A DNA stretch of 8,391 nt from an uncultured Oscillospiraceae bacterium (GCA_934565425.1 CAKTHW010000070.1:1-8391), one strand, 5' to 3'; shown: positions 1-6,764, counted from the stretch's first letter. A program made the numbers and translations. Notes: generated by a model from the sequence alone, not told the origin.

Positions 1-458
1 CGCTGCCGTTTCTCCTCCGCCTTGTTCATGCGGAAGGTGGCAGAGAGCATCCCGGCGTGGACGCGGCAGTGCTTGGCGATGAGGACGTTTTCGAAGACGG
101 TCTGGGACTTCCACAGACGGATGTTCTGGAAGGTACGGGCGATGCCCAGCTTGGTGACCTTATCGGGGGTCGGCTGGAGCACGTGGGTGTACTCCCCTGC
201 GTGCTCGCCCTTGTACAGCTTCTTCATCTTGCCCTGGGGGTGATTCTCGATGATCTTGTTCCCCTGGAAGTAGACGGAGCCGTTGGTGGGGGCGTAGACG
301 CCGGTGATGACGTTGAAGGCGGTGGTCTTACCAGCGCCGTTGGGGCCGATGAGGGAGACGATCTCGTCCTGATTGACCTCCAGGTTCATATTGTCAACGG
401 CCACGACGCCGCCGAACTGCATGGTTACATTTTCCACACGGAGGACGTTTTCACTCAT
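1..458 (-). CDS. livG: LivG, branched-chain amino acid ABC transporter ATP-binding subunit (partial, C-terminus off the left edge)
   Basis: This is the first 152 codons of one of the two cytoplasmic ATPases that power branched-chain amino acid uptake. The start ATG at 458 overlaps the livM stop as ATGA, and a GGAGG lies 7 nt upstream inside the livM 3' end, so translation is probably coupled. Visible motifs are the Walker A GPNGAGKTT (about residues 38–46) and the Q-loop region RTFQNIRL (108–115). The ABC signature, Walker B and H-loop would lie beyond the window. The segment between Walker A and the Q-loop (about 67–104) is some 20 residues longer than in E. coli LivG as I recall it, with a Lys/His/Gly-rich stretch (KMKKLYKGEHAGEY). 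RTFQNIRL and the place in the operon favour LivG over LivF; livF is expected next, out of view. Confidence 0.93.
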   Translation of the reverse strand, partial: MSENVLRVENVTMQFGGVVAVDNMNLEVNQDEIVSLIGPNGAGKTTAFNVITGVYAPTNGSVYFQGNKIIENHPQGKMKKLYKGEHAGEYTHVLQPTPDKVTKLGIARTFQNIRLWKSQTVFENVLIAKHCRVHAGMLSATFRMNKAEEKRQ

Positions 459-1564
459 TTCACTGCCTCCTTTTTCTTCTCTTTCCGGCGCTGGAGCTTT
501 GCTTTCCAATCCCGGAACTTATCCGGCAATTCCTTATCTCCCATCAGACCCTGACGGAAGAACAGGACGATGACCATGATGACCACGGCGAAGACGACCT
601 TCCGGAAGCCGCCGCGGAAGAGGAAGATGCCCAGGGAGTCGTCGTCCAGGAAGCGCAGCCACCATTCGTTGCAAGCGGTGAACAGGAAGCTGGCGATGAC
701 GGAGCCGGAGATGGAGCCGATGCCGCCGATGACGACGATGAGCAGGATCTCGTAGGTCATGTTGGTCTTGAAGTTGTTGGCCTGCGCCATGCACTGGTAC
801 ATAGCCAGCAGACCGCCGCCGATGCCGGCGAAGAAGGAGCTGACCACGAAGGACATCATCTTATGCCGGGACAGGTTGACGCCCATGGCTTCTGCTGCCA
901 CTTCGTCGTCACGGATGGCCTTGAAGGCGCGGCCGTAGGTGGAGTTGATGAGCAGGACGATGAGGGCGATGCAGACGCCGGCCACCAGGAAGTAGGCCAC
1001 AGTGGAGTTGAAGTACGGGAACCCGCCCAGGACGTTTGCGCCGTTGGTGAGGGGGCCCAGCTTATCCCACTGGAAGATGGCGCGGATGATCTCCGCAAAG
1101 CCCAGGGTGGCGATGGCCAGGTAGTCGCTCTTCAGGCGCAGGACGGGCAGGCCGATGAGCCAGGCGAACAGGGCTGCCACCAAGCCGCCCAGGATGAGGG
1201 CGATGAGCATGCCCACCACAGCGCCGGGGCCGGTGGTGCCGAAAATGTCGGCCAGGGAGAACTTGACCCAGTGCTCGCCGCTGAACATACGATAGACGCT
1301 CTCGCGGGAGGCTTCGGGGACCATGATGATGGCGTAGGTGTAAGCGCCCAGCAGCATGAAGCCTGCCTGACCCAGAGAGAACAGGCCGGTGAAGCCGTTG
1401 AGCAGGTTCATGGAGACGGCCACCAGTGCGTAGACGGCGGTCTTCTTCAGGACCGGGAACAGGATGGAGGAAGACGGGACGACTTGCTCCAACACGAACA
1501 GCAAGATATAAAACAGGACGATGGCCAACATGGTGCGCAGGGTCTTGGCTTTTTTATTTGTCAT
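455..1564 (-). CDS. livM: LivM, branched-chain amino acid ABC transporter permease
   Basis: This 369-residue integral membrane protein is one of the two permeases forming the branched-chain amino acid translocation channel. It has a series of hydrophobic segments from residue 9 onward. The cytoplasmic coupling region AIRDDEVAAEAMGV, which is characteristic of the LivM/LivH family, lies in the second half, followed by a Gly-rich helix (FFAGIGGGLLAMY) and a strongly basic C-terminal tail. I chose ATG 1564 (MTNKK) because AGGAGG sits about 8 nt upstream. The in-frame ATG at 1570 would leave only about 2 nt, and longer extensions run into livH. The ribosome binding site overlaps the livH TAA, and the 3' end overlaps livG by 4 bp, so this is a tightly packed operon. 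Recognition is secure. The exact substrate among Leu, Ile, Val or related amino acids cannot be read from the permease. Confidence 0.95.
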   Translation of the reverse strand: MTNKKAKTLRTMLAIVLFYILLFVLEQVVPSSSILFPVLKKTAVYALVAVSMNLLNGFTGLFSLGQAGFMLLGAYTYAIIMVPEASRESVYRMFSGEHWVKFSLADIFGTTGPGAVVGMLIALILGGLVAALFAWLIGLPVLRLKSDYLAIATLGFAEIIRAIFQWDKLGPLTNGANVLGGFPYFNSTVAYFLVAGVCIALIVLLINSTYGRAFKAIRDDEVAAEAMGVNLSRHKMMSFVVSSFFAGIGGGLLAMYQCMAQANNFKTNMTYEILLIVVIGGIGSISGSVIASFLFTACNEWWLRFLDDDSLGIFLFRGGFRKVVFAVVIMVIVLFFRQGLMGDKELPDKFRDWKAKLQRRKEKKKEAVK

Positions 1565-1577
1565 TTCCATACCCTCC

Positions 1578-2462
1578 TTACACCTTATCTGTGACCTTCT
1601 CACCGAACAGGCCGGTGGGCTTGACACATAGGACGACGATCAGCAGGGCGAAGGTGAACGCATCGGAGAAGGTGGTCCAACCCAGACCCTTGATGATGTT
1701 TTCGCAGATACCAATGATGAACGCGCCGATGACCGCACCGGGGATGGAGCCGATGCCGCCGAAGACCGCAGCCACGAAGGCTTTCAGGCCGGGCATAGCG
1801 CCGGAGGTGGGGACGACGGACTGATAATTGGTAAAGTACAGCAGGGACCCGATGGCAGCCAGGAAGGTGCCGATGACGAAGGTCATGCTGATGACGTTGT
1901 TGATCTTGATGCCCATCAGCTGGCTGGTCTCGAAGTCACGGGAGACAGCGCGCATGGCCATACCGATCTTGGTGTGGTTGATGAGCTGGGTGAGGATGAC
2001 CACCAGGATGATGGTCAGGATGGGGGTGATGATGGTGACCCACTTGGTGGAAGCGCCAGCGATGGTGACGTTGGCGGAGAGGCCGGGGATCTGGGGATAG
2101 ACCTTGGCCAGGCCGCCGGTGACGTACAGAGCCAGGTTCTGGAGCAGATAGCTCACGCCGATGGCGGAGATCATGACCGACATTCTCGGTGCGGTCCGCA
2201 GGGGTTTATAGGCCACCTTTTCGATGGCCACACCCAGGATGACGGTCAGGATGATGACCAGTGGGATAGAGATGTACAATGGCAGAGCGGTGGTTGCGTA
2301 GACCATGACCAGACCCGCCACCATGAACACGTCACCGTGTGCGAAGTTGATCAGGCGCAGGATGCCGTATACCATCGTGTAGCCGATGGCGATCAGAGCG
2401 TACTGGCCGCCTACGGAGATACCTGCCAATAGGAAGGGCAGGTTTTCCTGAATAAAGCTCAT
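1578..2462 (-). CDS. livH: LivH, branched-chain amino acid ABC transporter permease
   Basis: This 294-residue membrane protein is the partner of LivM in the branched-chain amino acid channel. The N-terminus GGQYALIAIGYTMVYGILRL and the following INFAHGD are hallmarks of LivH permeases. The coupling segment MAMRAVSRDFETSQLMGI and the late Gly-rich block AAVFGGIGSIPGAVIGAFIIG also fit the family, and the length is usual. ATG 2462 (MSFIQ) is chosen because AGGAGG lies 6 nt upstream; the open frame continues further 5', but only through non-conserved, Arg/His-rich sequence that reaches back to the livK stop. It follows livK after a 92-bp gap and precedes livM by 13 bp, with the livM ribosome binding site overlapping this gene's stop codon. 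No separate promoter is evident in the 92-bp gap, so it is probably read from the livK promoter. Confidence 0.95.
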   Translation of the reverse strand: MSFIQENLPFLLAGISVGGQYALIAIGYTMVYGILRLINFAHGDVFMVAGLVMVYATTALPLYISIPLVIILTVILGVAIEKVAYKPLRTAPRMSVMISAIGVSYLLQNLALYVTGGLAKVYPQIPGLSANVTIAGASTKWVTIITPILTIILVVILTQLINHTKIGMAMRAVSRDFETSQLMGIKINNVISMTFVIGTFLAAIGSLLYFTNYQSVVPTSGAMPGLKAFVAAVFGGIGSIPGAVIGAFIIGICENIIKGLGWTTFSDAFTFALLIVVLCVKPTGLFGEKVTDKV

Positions 2463-2554
2463 GTTGTTCCTCCTCGGAAGAATGGTTTGCGTGCGCGGCT
2501 GCGCGTGAAATACTTGTGTGTGTGCCGACGTAGATCGCGTTTTAGACCTGGATC

Positions 2555-3757
2555 TTATTCGTCCATGGTGACGGAGCCGCCGCCGACCCAAGTGCCGGTC
2601 TTGGTGTCAACAGTCTTGACGTAAGCGGTCTTGACCTTTGCGTCGCCGTTTTCGTCGAAGGAGATGGTGCCGGTGATGCCGTCATAGGAGACGGTGGGCA
2701 GAGCCTTCATGACTGCTGCGGGATCGGTGCTGCCAGCTGCCTTCAGAGCTTCCAGAGCGACCATGTATGCGTCATAGCCCATGACGGTGACAGCGGACAG
2801 AGTGTCGTTGCCGCCGTTGTTCTTCAGGTTGGTGGAGTCGCCGTTGATCCAGTCCTTGATCTTCTGTTCGAAGTCCTTGTTGGTGCCGTCAGCATAGAAG
2901 GTGGTGACGTCGATCTCAACGTCAGTGCCCTTAGCGGCTTCCAGGATCACGTTGGAGTCCCAAGTGTCGCCTGCCAGCAGGGGCATGCCCAGACCCTGGC
3001 TTGCTGCCTGGTTGATGACCAGCTGAGCTGCTTCGATGGAGATGGGAGCATAGAAGACGCCGCAGCCTTCCTTCTTTGCGTTGGCGATGTAAGAGGTGAA
3101 GTCACTGTTGCCTTCGGGGAACTCAGCCTTGACCACTTCGCCGCCCTTGGCTTCGAACTGCTTGGTGAAGTAGCTGACCAGACCGCCGGAGTAGTCGTCG
3201 CCCAGCTTGCTCAGGCAATAAGCCTTCTTGACCTTCAGGTTGTCATAGGCATAGTTAGCCAGGACGGGACCCTGGAAGGAGTCGATGAAGCAAGCGCGGA
3301 AGTAATGGGTGTTGCCAGCGGTGACTGCGGGGTTGGTGCAGGTGATGCCCATAGCGGGGATGCCGGCATTCTTGAAGGTGTCAGAAGCGGCGATGGAGAC
3401 GCCGGAGCCATAGGAGCCCAGGACCATGGAGACGCCCTTGGAGACCAGCTGGCTGGCTGCGCTGACGGCCTTGTCGTTGGAGCTTTCGTTGTCAACGATC
3501 TCCAGCTTGACGTTGTAGGTCTTGCCGCCGATCTCGACGGTGGGAGCGACGGAGTTGGCGTACTGGACGCCCAGGATCTCCTGCTTGCCGCCTGCGCCGT
3601 TGTCGCCGGACTGAGGCTCGAACACGCCGATCTTGACGGTATCGCCGCTGGCTGCTGCGGTGCTGCCTGCTGCGGAACCGTTGTCCTTGGAGCCGCCGCA
3701 AGCGGCCAGGCCCAGTGCCATGCACAGTGCCAGCACGAGTGCTGTTAACTTTTTCAT
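2555..3757 (-). CDS. livK: LivK-type branched-chain amino acid-binding lipoprotein
   Basis: This 400-residue extracellular binding protein captures substrate for the LivHMG(F) importer. The N-terminus is a lipoprotein signal: MKK, a hydrophobic core, and a lipobox L-A-A-C with Cys20 as the predicted lipid anchor. A flexible Ser/Ala/Gly linker follows (about 21–40). The rest matches the periplasmic-binding-protein family 6 fold. It opens with VKIGVFEPQSGDNGAGGKQ; a ligand-cleft segment carries GSYGSGVSIAASD and MGITCTNPAVT; and Y-F-R and GDDYSGG segments follow. ATG 3757 is chosen because it begins the signal peptide and AGGAGG lies 10 nt upstream. First gene of the operon, it sits 79 nt downstream of the inferred transcription start. 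Relatives can bind Leu/Ile/Val, other amino acids, or urea and amides, so the substrate is inferred. Confidence 0.93.
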   Translation of the reverse strand: MKKLTALVLALCMALGLAACGGSKDNGSAAGSTAAASGDTVKIGVFEPQSGDNGAGGKQEILGVQYANSVAPTVEIGGKTYNVKLEIVDNESSNDKAVSAASQLVSKGVSMVLGSYGSGVSIAASDTFKNAGIPAMGITCTNPAVTAGNTHYFRACFIDSFQGPVLANYAYDNLKVKKAYCLSKLGDDYSGGLVSYFTKQFEAKGGEVVKAEFPEGNSDFTSYIANAKKEGCGVFYAPISIEAAQLVINQAASQGLGMPLLAGDTWDSNVILEAAKGTDVEIDVTTFYADGTNKDFEQKIKDWINGDSTNLKNNGGNDTLSAVTVMGYDAYMVALEALKAAGSTDPAAVMKALPTVSYDGITGTISFDENGDAKVKTAYVKTVDTKTGTWVGGGSVTMDE

Positions 3758-3783
3758 TGTGTTGTTTCCTCCTGTTTTGATTT

Positions 3784-3814
3784 GGGCGCTCTGGCAAGAG
3801 AGGTCAAAACGCCC
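3784..3814 (-). promoter_or_regulatory. Bulged stem-loop in the livK mRNA leader
   Basis: In the leader between the predicted livK promoter and the livK ribosome binding site, GGGCG (3784–3788) pairs with CGCCC (3810–3814). An adjoining CTCT (3789–3792) pairs with AGAG (3799–3802) around a 6-nt loop, leaving a 7-nt bulge on one side. The structure ends about 10 nt before the ribosome binding site and has no U-tract, so it does not look like a terminator. It may stabilise the 5' end or tune translation; no known riboswitch class is recognised. Confidence 0.4.
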
Positions 3815-3842
3815 TGGTGAACCATTATTAAAATGTACTGTT

Positions 3843-3871
3843 ATTTTACGCACTTTCATCCGATTTGGCAA
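3843..3871 (-). promoter_or_regulatory. Sigma-A type promoter of the liv operon
   Basis: Reading the minus strand, TTGCCA (3871–3866) and TAAAAT (3848–3843) are separated by exactly 17 bp. Each hexamer matches five of six consensus bases. The inferred transcript starts near 3836, leaving a leader of about 79 nt before the livK start. It is the best promoter match in this gap. Confidence 0.65.
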
Positions 3872-3945
3872 GTGGGATTATCGCCAGAAAGAAGGGGCAC
3901 TGTCGCAGAAAATTCACAGTTTGGAAAGGAATCCGTCACATTTTG

Positions 3946-4012
3946 TCCGTGCCTGAAAGACATTCGTAGGAAATCACGTGCTTTGTTCTTGCATCTGTCT
4001 TTCAGGGACGGA
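3946..4012. repeat. Long inverted repeat (17-nt arms, one mismatch, 33-nt loop)
   Basis: The arm at 3946–3962 is complementary to the arm at 3996–4012 over 17 positions with a single G:G mismatch; the inner 11 bp (CCTGAAAGACA / TGTCTTTCAGG) are perfect. The 33-nt spacer contains the palindrome CACGTG (3975–3980). No T-tract follows on either strand, so it is not a standard terminator. It lies upstream of the predicted livK promoter and downstream of the previous operon's terminator. The outer part of the right arm (GACGGATT, 4007–4014) is also complementary to AATCCGTC at 3930–3937, so two pairings compete. Function unknown; it could be a double operator, a small transcript, or a remnant of a small mobile repeat. 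Confidence 0.55.
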
Positions 4013-4161
4013 TTAAGCTTTTTCGTCATTTTGCCCAAAAAACCAACCAACTTTTTTCCCTTTTTGCCGTTCTCTCTCAAAACCGACCCCGTTTTGGTCA
4101 CAGAATTTCCACCTCCTCCCTATTTCGTGCGCAAACTAGCAGTCCAGCAAAAATCTGGGTG
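4013..4161. other. AT-richer intergenic segment with no gene recognised
   Basis: This stretch is pyrimidine-rich on the plus strand, with several runs of T, and differs in base composition from the flanking genes. I see only a short 6-bp inverted repeat (CAAAAC 4078–4083 with GTTTTG 4091–4096). No convincing promoter or ribosome-binding-site-supported reading frame was found. Confidence 0.5.
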
Positions 4162-4181
4162 TGTTTGTGCGTTCACAAACA
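4162..4181 (-). terminator. Second small hairpin overlapping the terminator tail
   Basis: TGTTTGTG (4162–4169) pairs perfectly with CACAAACA (4174–4181) around a 4-nt loop. In the transcribed direction its first arm is the U-rich tail that follows the main terminator stem at 4183–4224. It may be a back-up stop or a 3'-end protecting structure; alone it has no adjacent T-tract. Confidence 0.4.
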
Positions 4182-4182
4182 A

Positions 4183-4224
4183 GCATCCAACGGCGGAACG
4201 CCCCTGCGCTCCGCCGTTGGATGC
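4183..4224 (-). terminator. Rho-independent terminator of the amino acid importer operon
   Basis: A perfect 15-bp stem (4183–4197 with 4210–4224) closes a 12-nt apical region that can add 3 more G-C pairs. In the direction of transcription it begins 20 nt after the ATPase gene's stop codon and is followed directly by TTGTTTGTG. The stem is very stable, but the U-tract is interrupted by G. Confidence 0.8.
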
Positions 4225-4243
4225 ATGATACCTTGCAAAAAGA

Positions 4244-5041
4244 TTAGGAGAAAGACTGTTCCGATGCGTATCGGGAGAGGAACTGCTTGGTGCGCTCCTC
4301 CTTGGGGTTGTTGATGACCTCTTCCGCCTTCCCCTGCTCCACGATATAGCCCTGATCCATGAAGATGACCCGGTCGGCCACGTCCCGGGCGAAGGCCATC
4401 TCATGGGTGACGATGACCATGGTCATCTTGCGCTCCGCCAGGGAGCGGATGACCTTGAGCACTTCCCCGGTCAGCTCCGGGTCCAGGGCGGAAGTGGGTT
4501 CGTCGAAGCAGAGGATGTCCGGTTCCAGGGCCAGCGCACGGGCGATGGCCACACGCTGCTGCTGTCCGCCGGAGAGCTGGTGGGGGTAATTCCCCATCCG
4601 GTCGCTGAGCCCCACCTGGGCCAGCAGCTCCTCGGCCTTGGCCTCCACCTCTTGATTGATCTCCTTCTTGCGGCTCTTGTAGTCCGGCCGCTCCTTGGCC
4701 AGCAGCTGACCGGCCAGCATGACGTTCTCCAGTGCCGTGTACTGGGGGAACAGGTTGAAGGACTGGAAGACCATCCCGAAGTGGAGCCGCCGATCCCGCA
4801 GCTCGCTGTCCGTGAGCTTGTGCTGGCTGGCGGCGTCGAAGACCGTCTGACCGTTGATGGCCACGGTGCCCTTGTCCGCGTGCTCCAGATAGGTCAGGCA
4901 GCGCAGCAGGGTGGTCTTGCCGCTGCCGGAGGCGCCGATGACCGCCACCGTCTCCCCCTGCTCCAGGGAGAAGCTGATGTCCTCCAGGACGCGGGTGGCG
5001 CCGAAGCTCTTACTAATGTTCTTCACATCTAACATCGCCAT
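4244..5041 (-). CDS. glnQ: Polar amino acid ABC transporter ATP-binding protein (GlnQ/HisP family)
   Basis: This 265-residue cytoplasmic ATPase drives the importer encoded by the two preceding genes. All motifs are present: Walker [10 protein letters not shown] (36–44), Q-loop [11 protein letters not shown] (91–101), signature LSGGQQQR (155–162), Walker B and D-loop [14 protein letters not shown] (175–188) and the H-loop VTHE (210–213). ATG 5041 (MAML) has AGGAGG about 8 nt upstream. That site overlaps the permease stop codon (TGAGGAGG), and the genes are 13 bp apart. The protein is about 20 residues longer than many GlnQ-type ATPases; the extra length includes a charged helix-like stretch in the helical subdomain (about 115–136, [19 protein letters not shown]). 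The family is secure. The glnQ symbol reflects family, not proven glutamine specificity. Confidence 0.93.
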   Translation of the reverse strand: MAMLDVKNISKSFGATRVLEDISFSLEQGETVAVIGASGSGKTTLLRCLTYLEHADKGTVAINGQTVFDAASQHKLTDSELRDRRLHFGMVFQSFNLFPQYTALENVMLAGQLLAKERPDYKSRKKEINQEVEAKAEELLAQVGLSDRMGNYPHQLSGGQQQRVAIARALALEPDILCFDEPTSALDPELTGEVLKVIRSLAERKMTMVIVTHEMAFARDVADRVIFMDQGYIVEQGKAEEVINNPKEERTKQFLSRYASEQSFS

Positions 5042-5054
5042 GATTCTATCCTCC

Positions 5055-5699
5055 TCAGCACTTGAAGAAATCAAGTTTTCTCTCGATGTAACCGAACAGC
5101 AAGGTCAGACCGCCGTTGAACACCAGGTAGAACACCGTGGTGTAGAACAGGGGCCAGATGATGCCGGCGCTCTTGATGAAGGCCTGGCCACTCCAGATCA
5201 GTTCGTACACGGCGATGATACGGGCAAGCGACGTGTCCTTGACCAGGGTGATAATCTCGTTGGACATGGGGGGCACGATGCGCTTGACCACCTGCAGGAG
5301 GACGACCTTGAAGAAGATCTGATTCTTGGTCATGCCCAGCACCTGACCGGCCTCGTACTGTCCCTTGGGGATGGCTTCGATGCCGCCGCGATAAATTTCA
5401 GAGAAGTAGCAGGCGTAGTTAAAGACGAACGCGATGAGCGCTGCCGGGAAACGAGGCAGCGGCGGGATACCGAAGACGATGGGCAGGCCGTAGTAGACGA
5501 TGAGGAGCTGGATCATCAAGGGGGAGCCTCGGACGATCCACACCAGCGTCTTGACCGGGTAGCGCAGCACCTTCACCTTGCTCATGGAGCCGAAGCTGAT
5601 GACCAGCCCCAGAGGCAGAGCGAACAAGAGGGTGAGCGCGAAGAGCTTGATGGTGACGGCTAAGCCCTCGAACAGGGATAGGGTGACGGTTAGGAACAT
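5055..5699 (-). CDS. Polar amino acid ABC transporter permease (HisM/GlnP family)
   Basis: This 214-residue membrane protein, with about five hydrophobic segments, forms the channel of the polar amino acid importer, probably as a homodimer because only one permease gene is present. The segments ETLV-like [19 protein letters not shown] (53–71) and the coupling EAA loop [16 protein letters not shown] (107–122) are diagnostic of this family. ATG 5699 is preferred, with GAGG 9 nt upstream; the TTG immediately before it (5702) has slightly better spacing, and a TTG at 5732 would extend the protein 11 residues into the intercistronic hairpin, which is unlikely. It follows the binding-protein gene after 95 bp containing a strong hairpin and is nearly joined to the ATPase gene. 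Substrate not determinable from this sequence. Confidence 0.92.
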   Translation of the reverse strand: MFLTVTLSLFEGLAVTIKLFALTLLFALPLGLVISFGSMSKVKVLRYPVKTLVWIVRGSPLMIQLLIVYYGLPIVFGIPPLPRFPAALIAFVFNYACYFSEIYRGGIEAIPKGQYEAGQVLGMTKNQIFFKVVLLQVVKRIVPPMSNEIITLVKDTSLARIIAVYELIWSGQAFIKSAGIIWPLFYTTVFYLVFNGGLTLLFGYIERKLDFFKC

Positions 5700-5726
5700 C
5701 AATGAAAACCTCGCTTCCGAAAACCT

Positions 5727-5762
5727 CCACAAAGGCAGAGAGGGATCTCTCTGCCTTTGCGA
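5727..5762 (-). promoter_or_regulatory. Intercistronic hairpin between binding-protein and permease genes
   Basis: CAAAGGCAGAGAG (5730–5742) pairs perfectly with 5747–5759 around a 4-nt loop. In the minus-strand RNA, three more pairs (two of them G·U) extend it to 16 bp. It starts 33 nt after the binding-protein stop codon and ends at the GG of a GGAGG-like sequence (5723–5727). Such hairpins commonly stop 3' decay or attenuate read-through so that binding protein exceeds permease. The only U-run is CUUUG within the stem, so full termination seems unlikely. Confidence 0.65.
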
Positions 5763-5794
5763 TGGATAACATTATAAATGAATGGCCGTGCCGA

Positions 5795-6640
5795 TCACTG
5801 TGCGATCAGAGATTCCTGAACGCCATAGGTCTCGGCGGTCTTCTTCAGGGAGCCGTCCTTGTAGGAAGCGGCGAAGAAGTCGTTCAGAGCGGCTGCCAGG
5901 TCAGAACCCTTGCGGAAGCCAACGCCGTATTCTTCGCTGTTGAGCTTGACGGTGTAGGTCAGGTCGGTGTAGCTGGTGCCTTCGCCGATCATGGCGCCGG
6001 CCATCAGCAGGTCAATGACGCAGGCGTCAGAGGTGCCGGCTTCGACTTCCATCAGAGCGTCTGCCTGGGTGTTCAGCTCGGTGCAGTCCAGGTTCAGAGC
6101 CTTGACCGCATCTGCGCCAGCGGAACCAGCTTCAGCGGCGAACTTCAGATCCTTCAGGCTGTCGGTGTCCTGATACTTGTCAGCGTCAGCGGCCTTGACG
6201 ACCACGACCTGTGCGTTTCCACAGTAGGGCTTGGAGGTCTCCATGGAGTTCTTGACTTCGTCAGTCAGGGTCATGCCGTTCCAGACGCAGTCGATGCTCT
6301 TGGAGTCCAGCTCCATGATCTTGTTGTCCCAGTCCACTACGATGAACTCCACATCAACGCCCAGGGACTTGGCAAATGCAGTGGCGTTGTCTGCGTCGAA
6401 GCCGATCCACTTGCCGTCCTTGTCCTTGTAGTCCATGGGAGCGAAATCGGTGATGCCGACGACCAGCTTGCCCTTGCCCTTGACGTATTCCAGATCGCTT
6501 GCAGCAGCGGCAGCGGAGCCGTCAGCAGGAGCGGCGGAGGTGGTGGAAGAGGCGGGAGCCTTGGAGCCGCCGCAGGCGGCCAGGGACAGCATCATAGCCA
6601 GAGCCAGACCCAGGCTGGCAAATTTCTTCATGTTCTTCAT
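5795..6640 (-). CDS. Amino acid ABC transporter substrate-binding lipoprotein (SBP family 3)
   Basis: This 281-residue extracellular lipoprotein delivers substrate to the permease and ATPase encoded downstream. It has a signal peptide with lipobox L-A-A-C, Cys23 as predicted lipid anchor, and an Ala/Ser-rich linker to about residue 48. The family-3 fold begins at KGKLVVGITDFAPMDYKD (56–73), followed by GFDADNATAFAKSLG (80–94), VWNGMTLTDEVKNSM (119–133), and the second-lobe ligand segment SDACVIDLLMAGAMI. The family arginine expected in TxxER, which grips the ligand carboxylate in GlnH-like proteins, appears to be Val129 here (TDEVK). ATG 6640 has AGGAGA 8 nt upstream; an internal ATG (MKKF) is three codons on. 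First gene of its operon, it lies 65 nt from the inferred transcription start. Substrate unknown. Confidence 0.92.
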   Translation of the reverse strand: MKNMKKFASLGLALAMMLSLAACGGSKAPASSTTSAAPADGSAAAAASDLEYVKGKGKLVVGITDFAPMDYKDKDGKWIGFDADNATAFAKSLGVDVEFIVVDWDNKIMELDSKSIDCVWNGMTLTDEVKNSMETSKPYCGNAQVVVVKAADADKYQDTDSLKDLKFAAEAGSAGADAVKALNLDCTELNTQADALMEVEAGTSDACVIDLLMAGAMIGEGTSYTDLTYTVKLNSEEYGVGFRKGSDLAAALNDFFAASYKDGSLKKTAETYGVQESLIAQ

Positions 6641-6712
6641 AGTGCTTCTCTCCTAAGTAGTTTTCTAAGTTTGGATCGCTCCTCACAAAGAGGAAATTCA
6701 AAATGCATTAAT

Positions 6713-6741
6713 ATATTACCACGATAAAGTGTTATTGTAAA
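6713..6741 (-). promoter_or_regulatory. Sigma-A type promoter of the polar amino acid importer operon
   Basis: On the minus strand TTTACA (6741–6736) and TAATAT (6718–6713) are spaced by exactly 17 bp. TGG immediately before the second hexamer gives an extended -10. The inferred start is near 6706, about 65 nt ahead of the binding-protein gene. A small 5-bp hairpin (TCCTC/GAGGA) lies in the leader. TATATT overlapping at 6715–6710 is an alternative -10, but with a 20-bp spacer. Confidence 0.6.
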
Positions 6742-6764
6742 GAGGTTTTTTCAAATTTGTGCAT

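Noticed and set aside
57..554. Long plus-strand open frames opposite livG, livM, livH, livK, the ABC genes and lon
   Set aside because: They mirror GC-rich coding sequence on the other strand, give Asp/Gly/Val/His-rich low-complexity proteins, and lack ribosome binding sites. The minus-strand genes are secure.
2490..2507. GCGC/GCGC hairpin in the livK–livH gap
   Set aside because: In the transcribed strand only 4 bp pair before two mismatches and there is no T-tract, so it is not a supported attenuator.
3758..3842. T-box or known riboswitch in the livK leader
   Set aside because: The leader is too short and lacks the T-box sequence and any recognised aptamer core.
3899..3914. CodY-like half-site (CAGAAAATT at 3906–3914) upstream of the livK promoter
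   Set aside because: Only the right half of the 15-bp CodY motif matches; about five positions disagree in the other half, so it is too weak to annotate, even though CodY control of liv genes is plausible.
3856..4101. 81-codon minus-strand open frame in the gap upstream of livK
   Set aside because: It covers the inverted repeat and runs through the livK -35/-10 region, has no convincing ribosome binding site or recognisable domain, and its composition (Lys/Asn/Phe) looks like untranslated sequence.
5771..5776. TATAAT as a stand-alone internal promoter
   Set aside because: No acceptable -35 hexamer at 16–18 bp and no TGn extension; kept only as a side remark in the hairpin finding.
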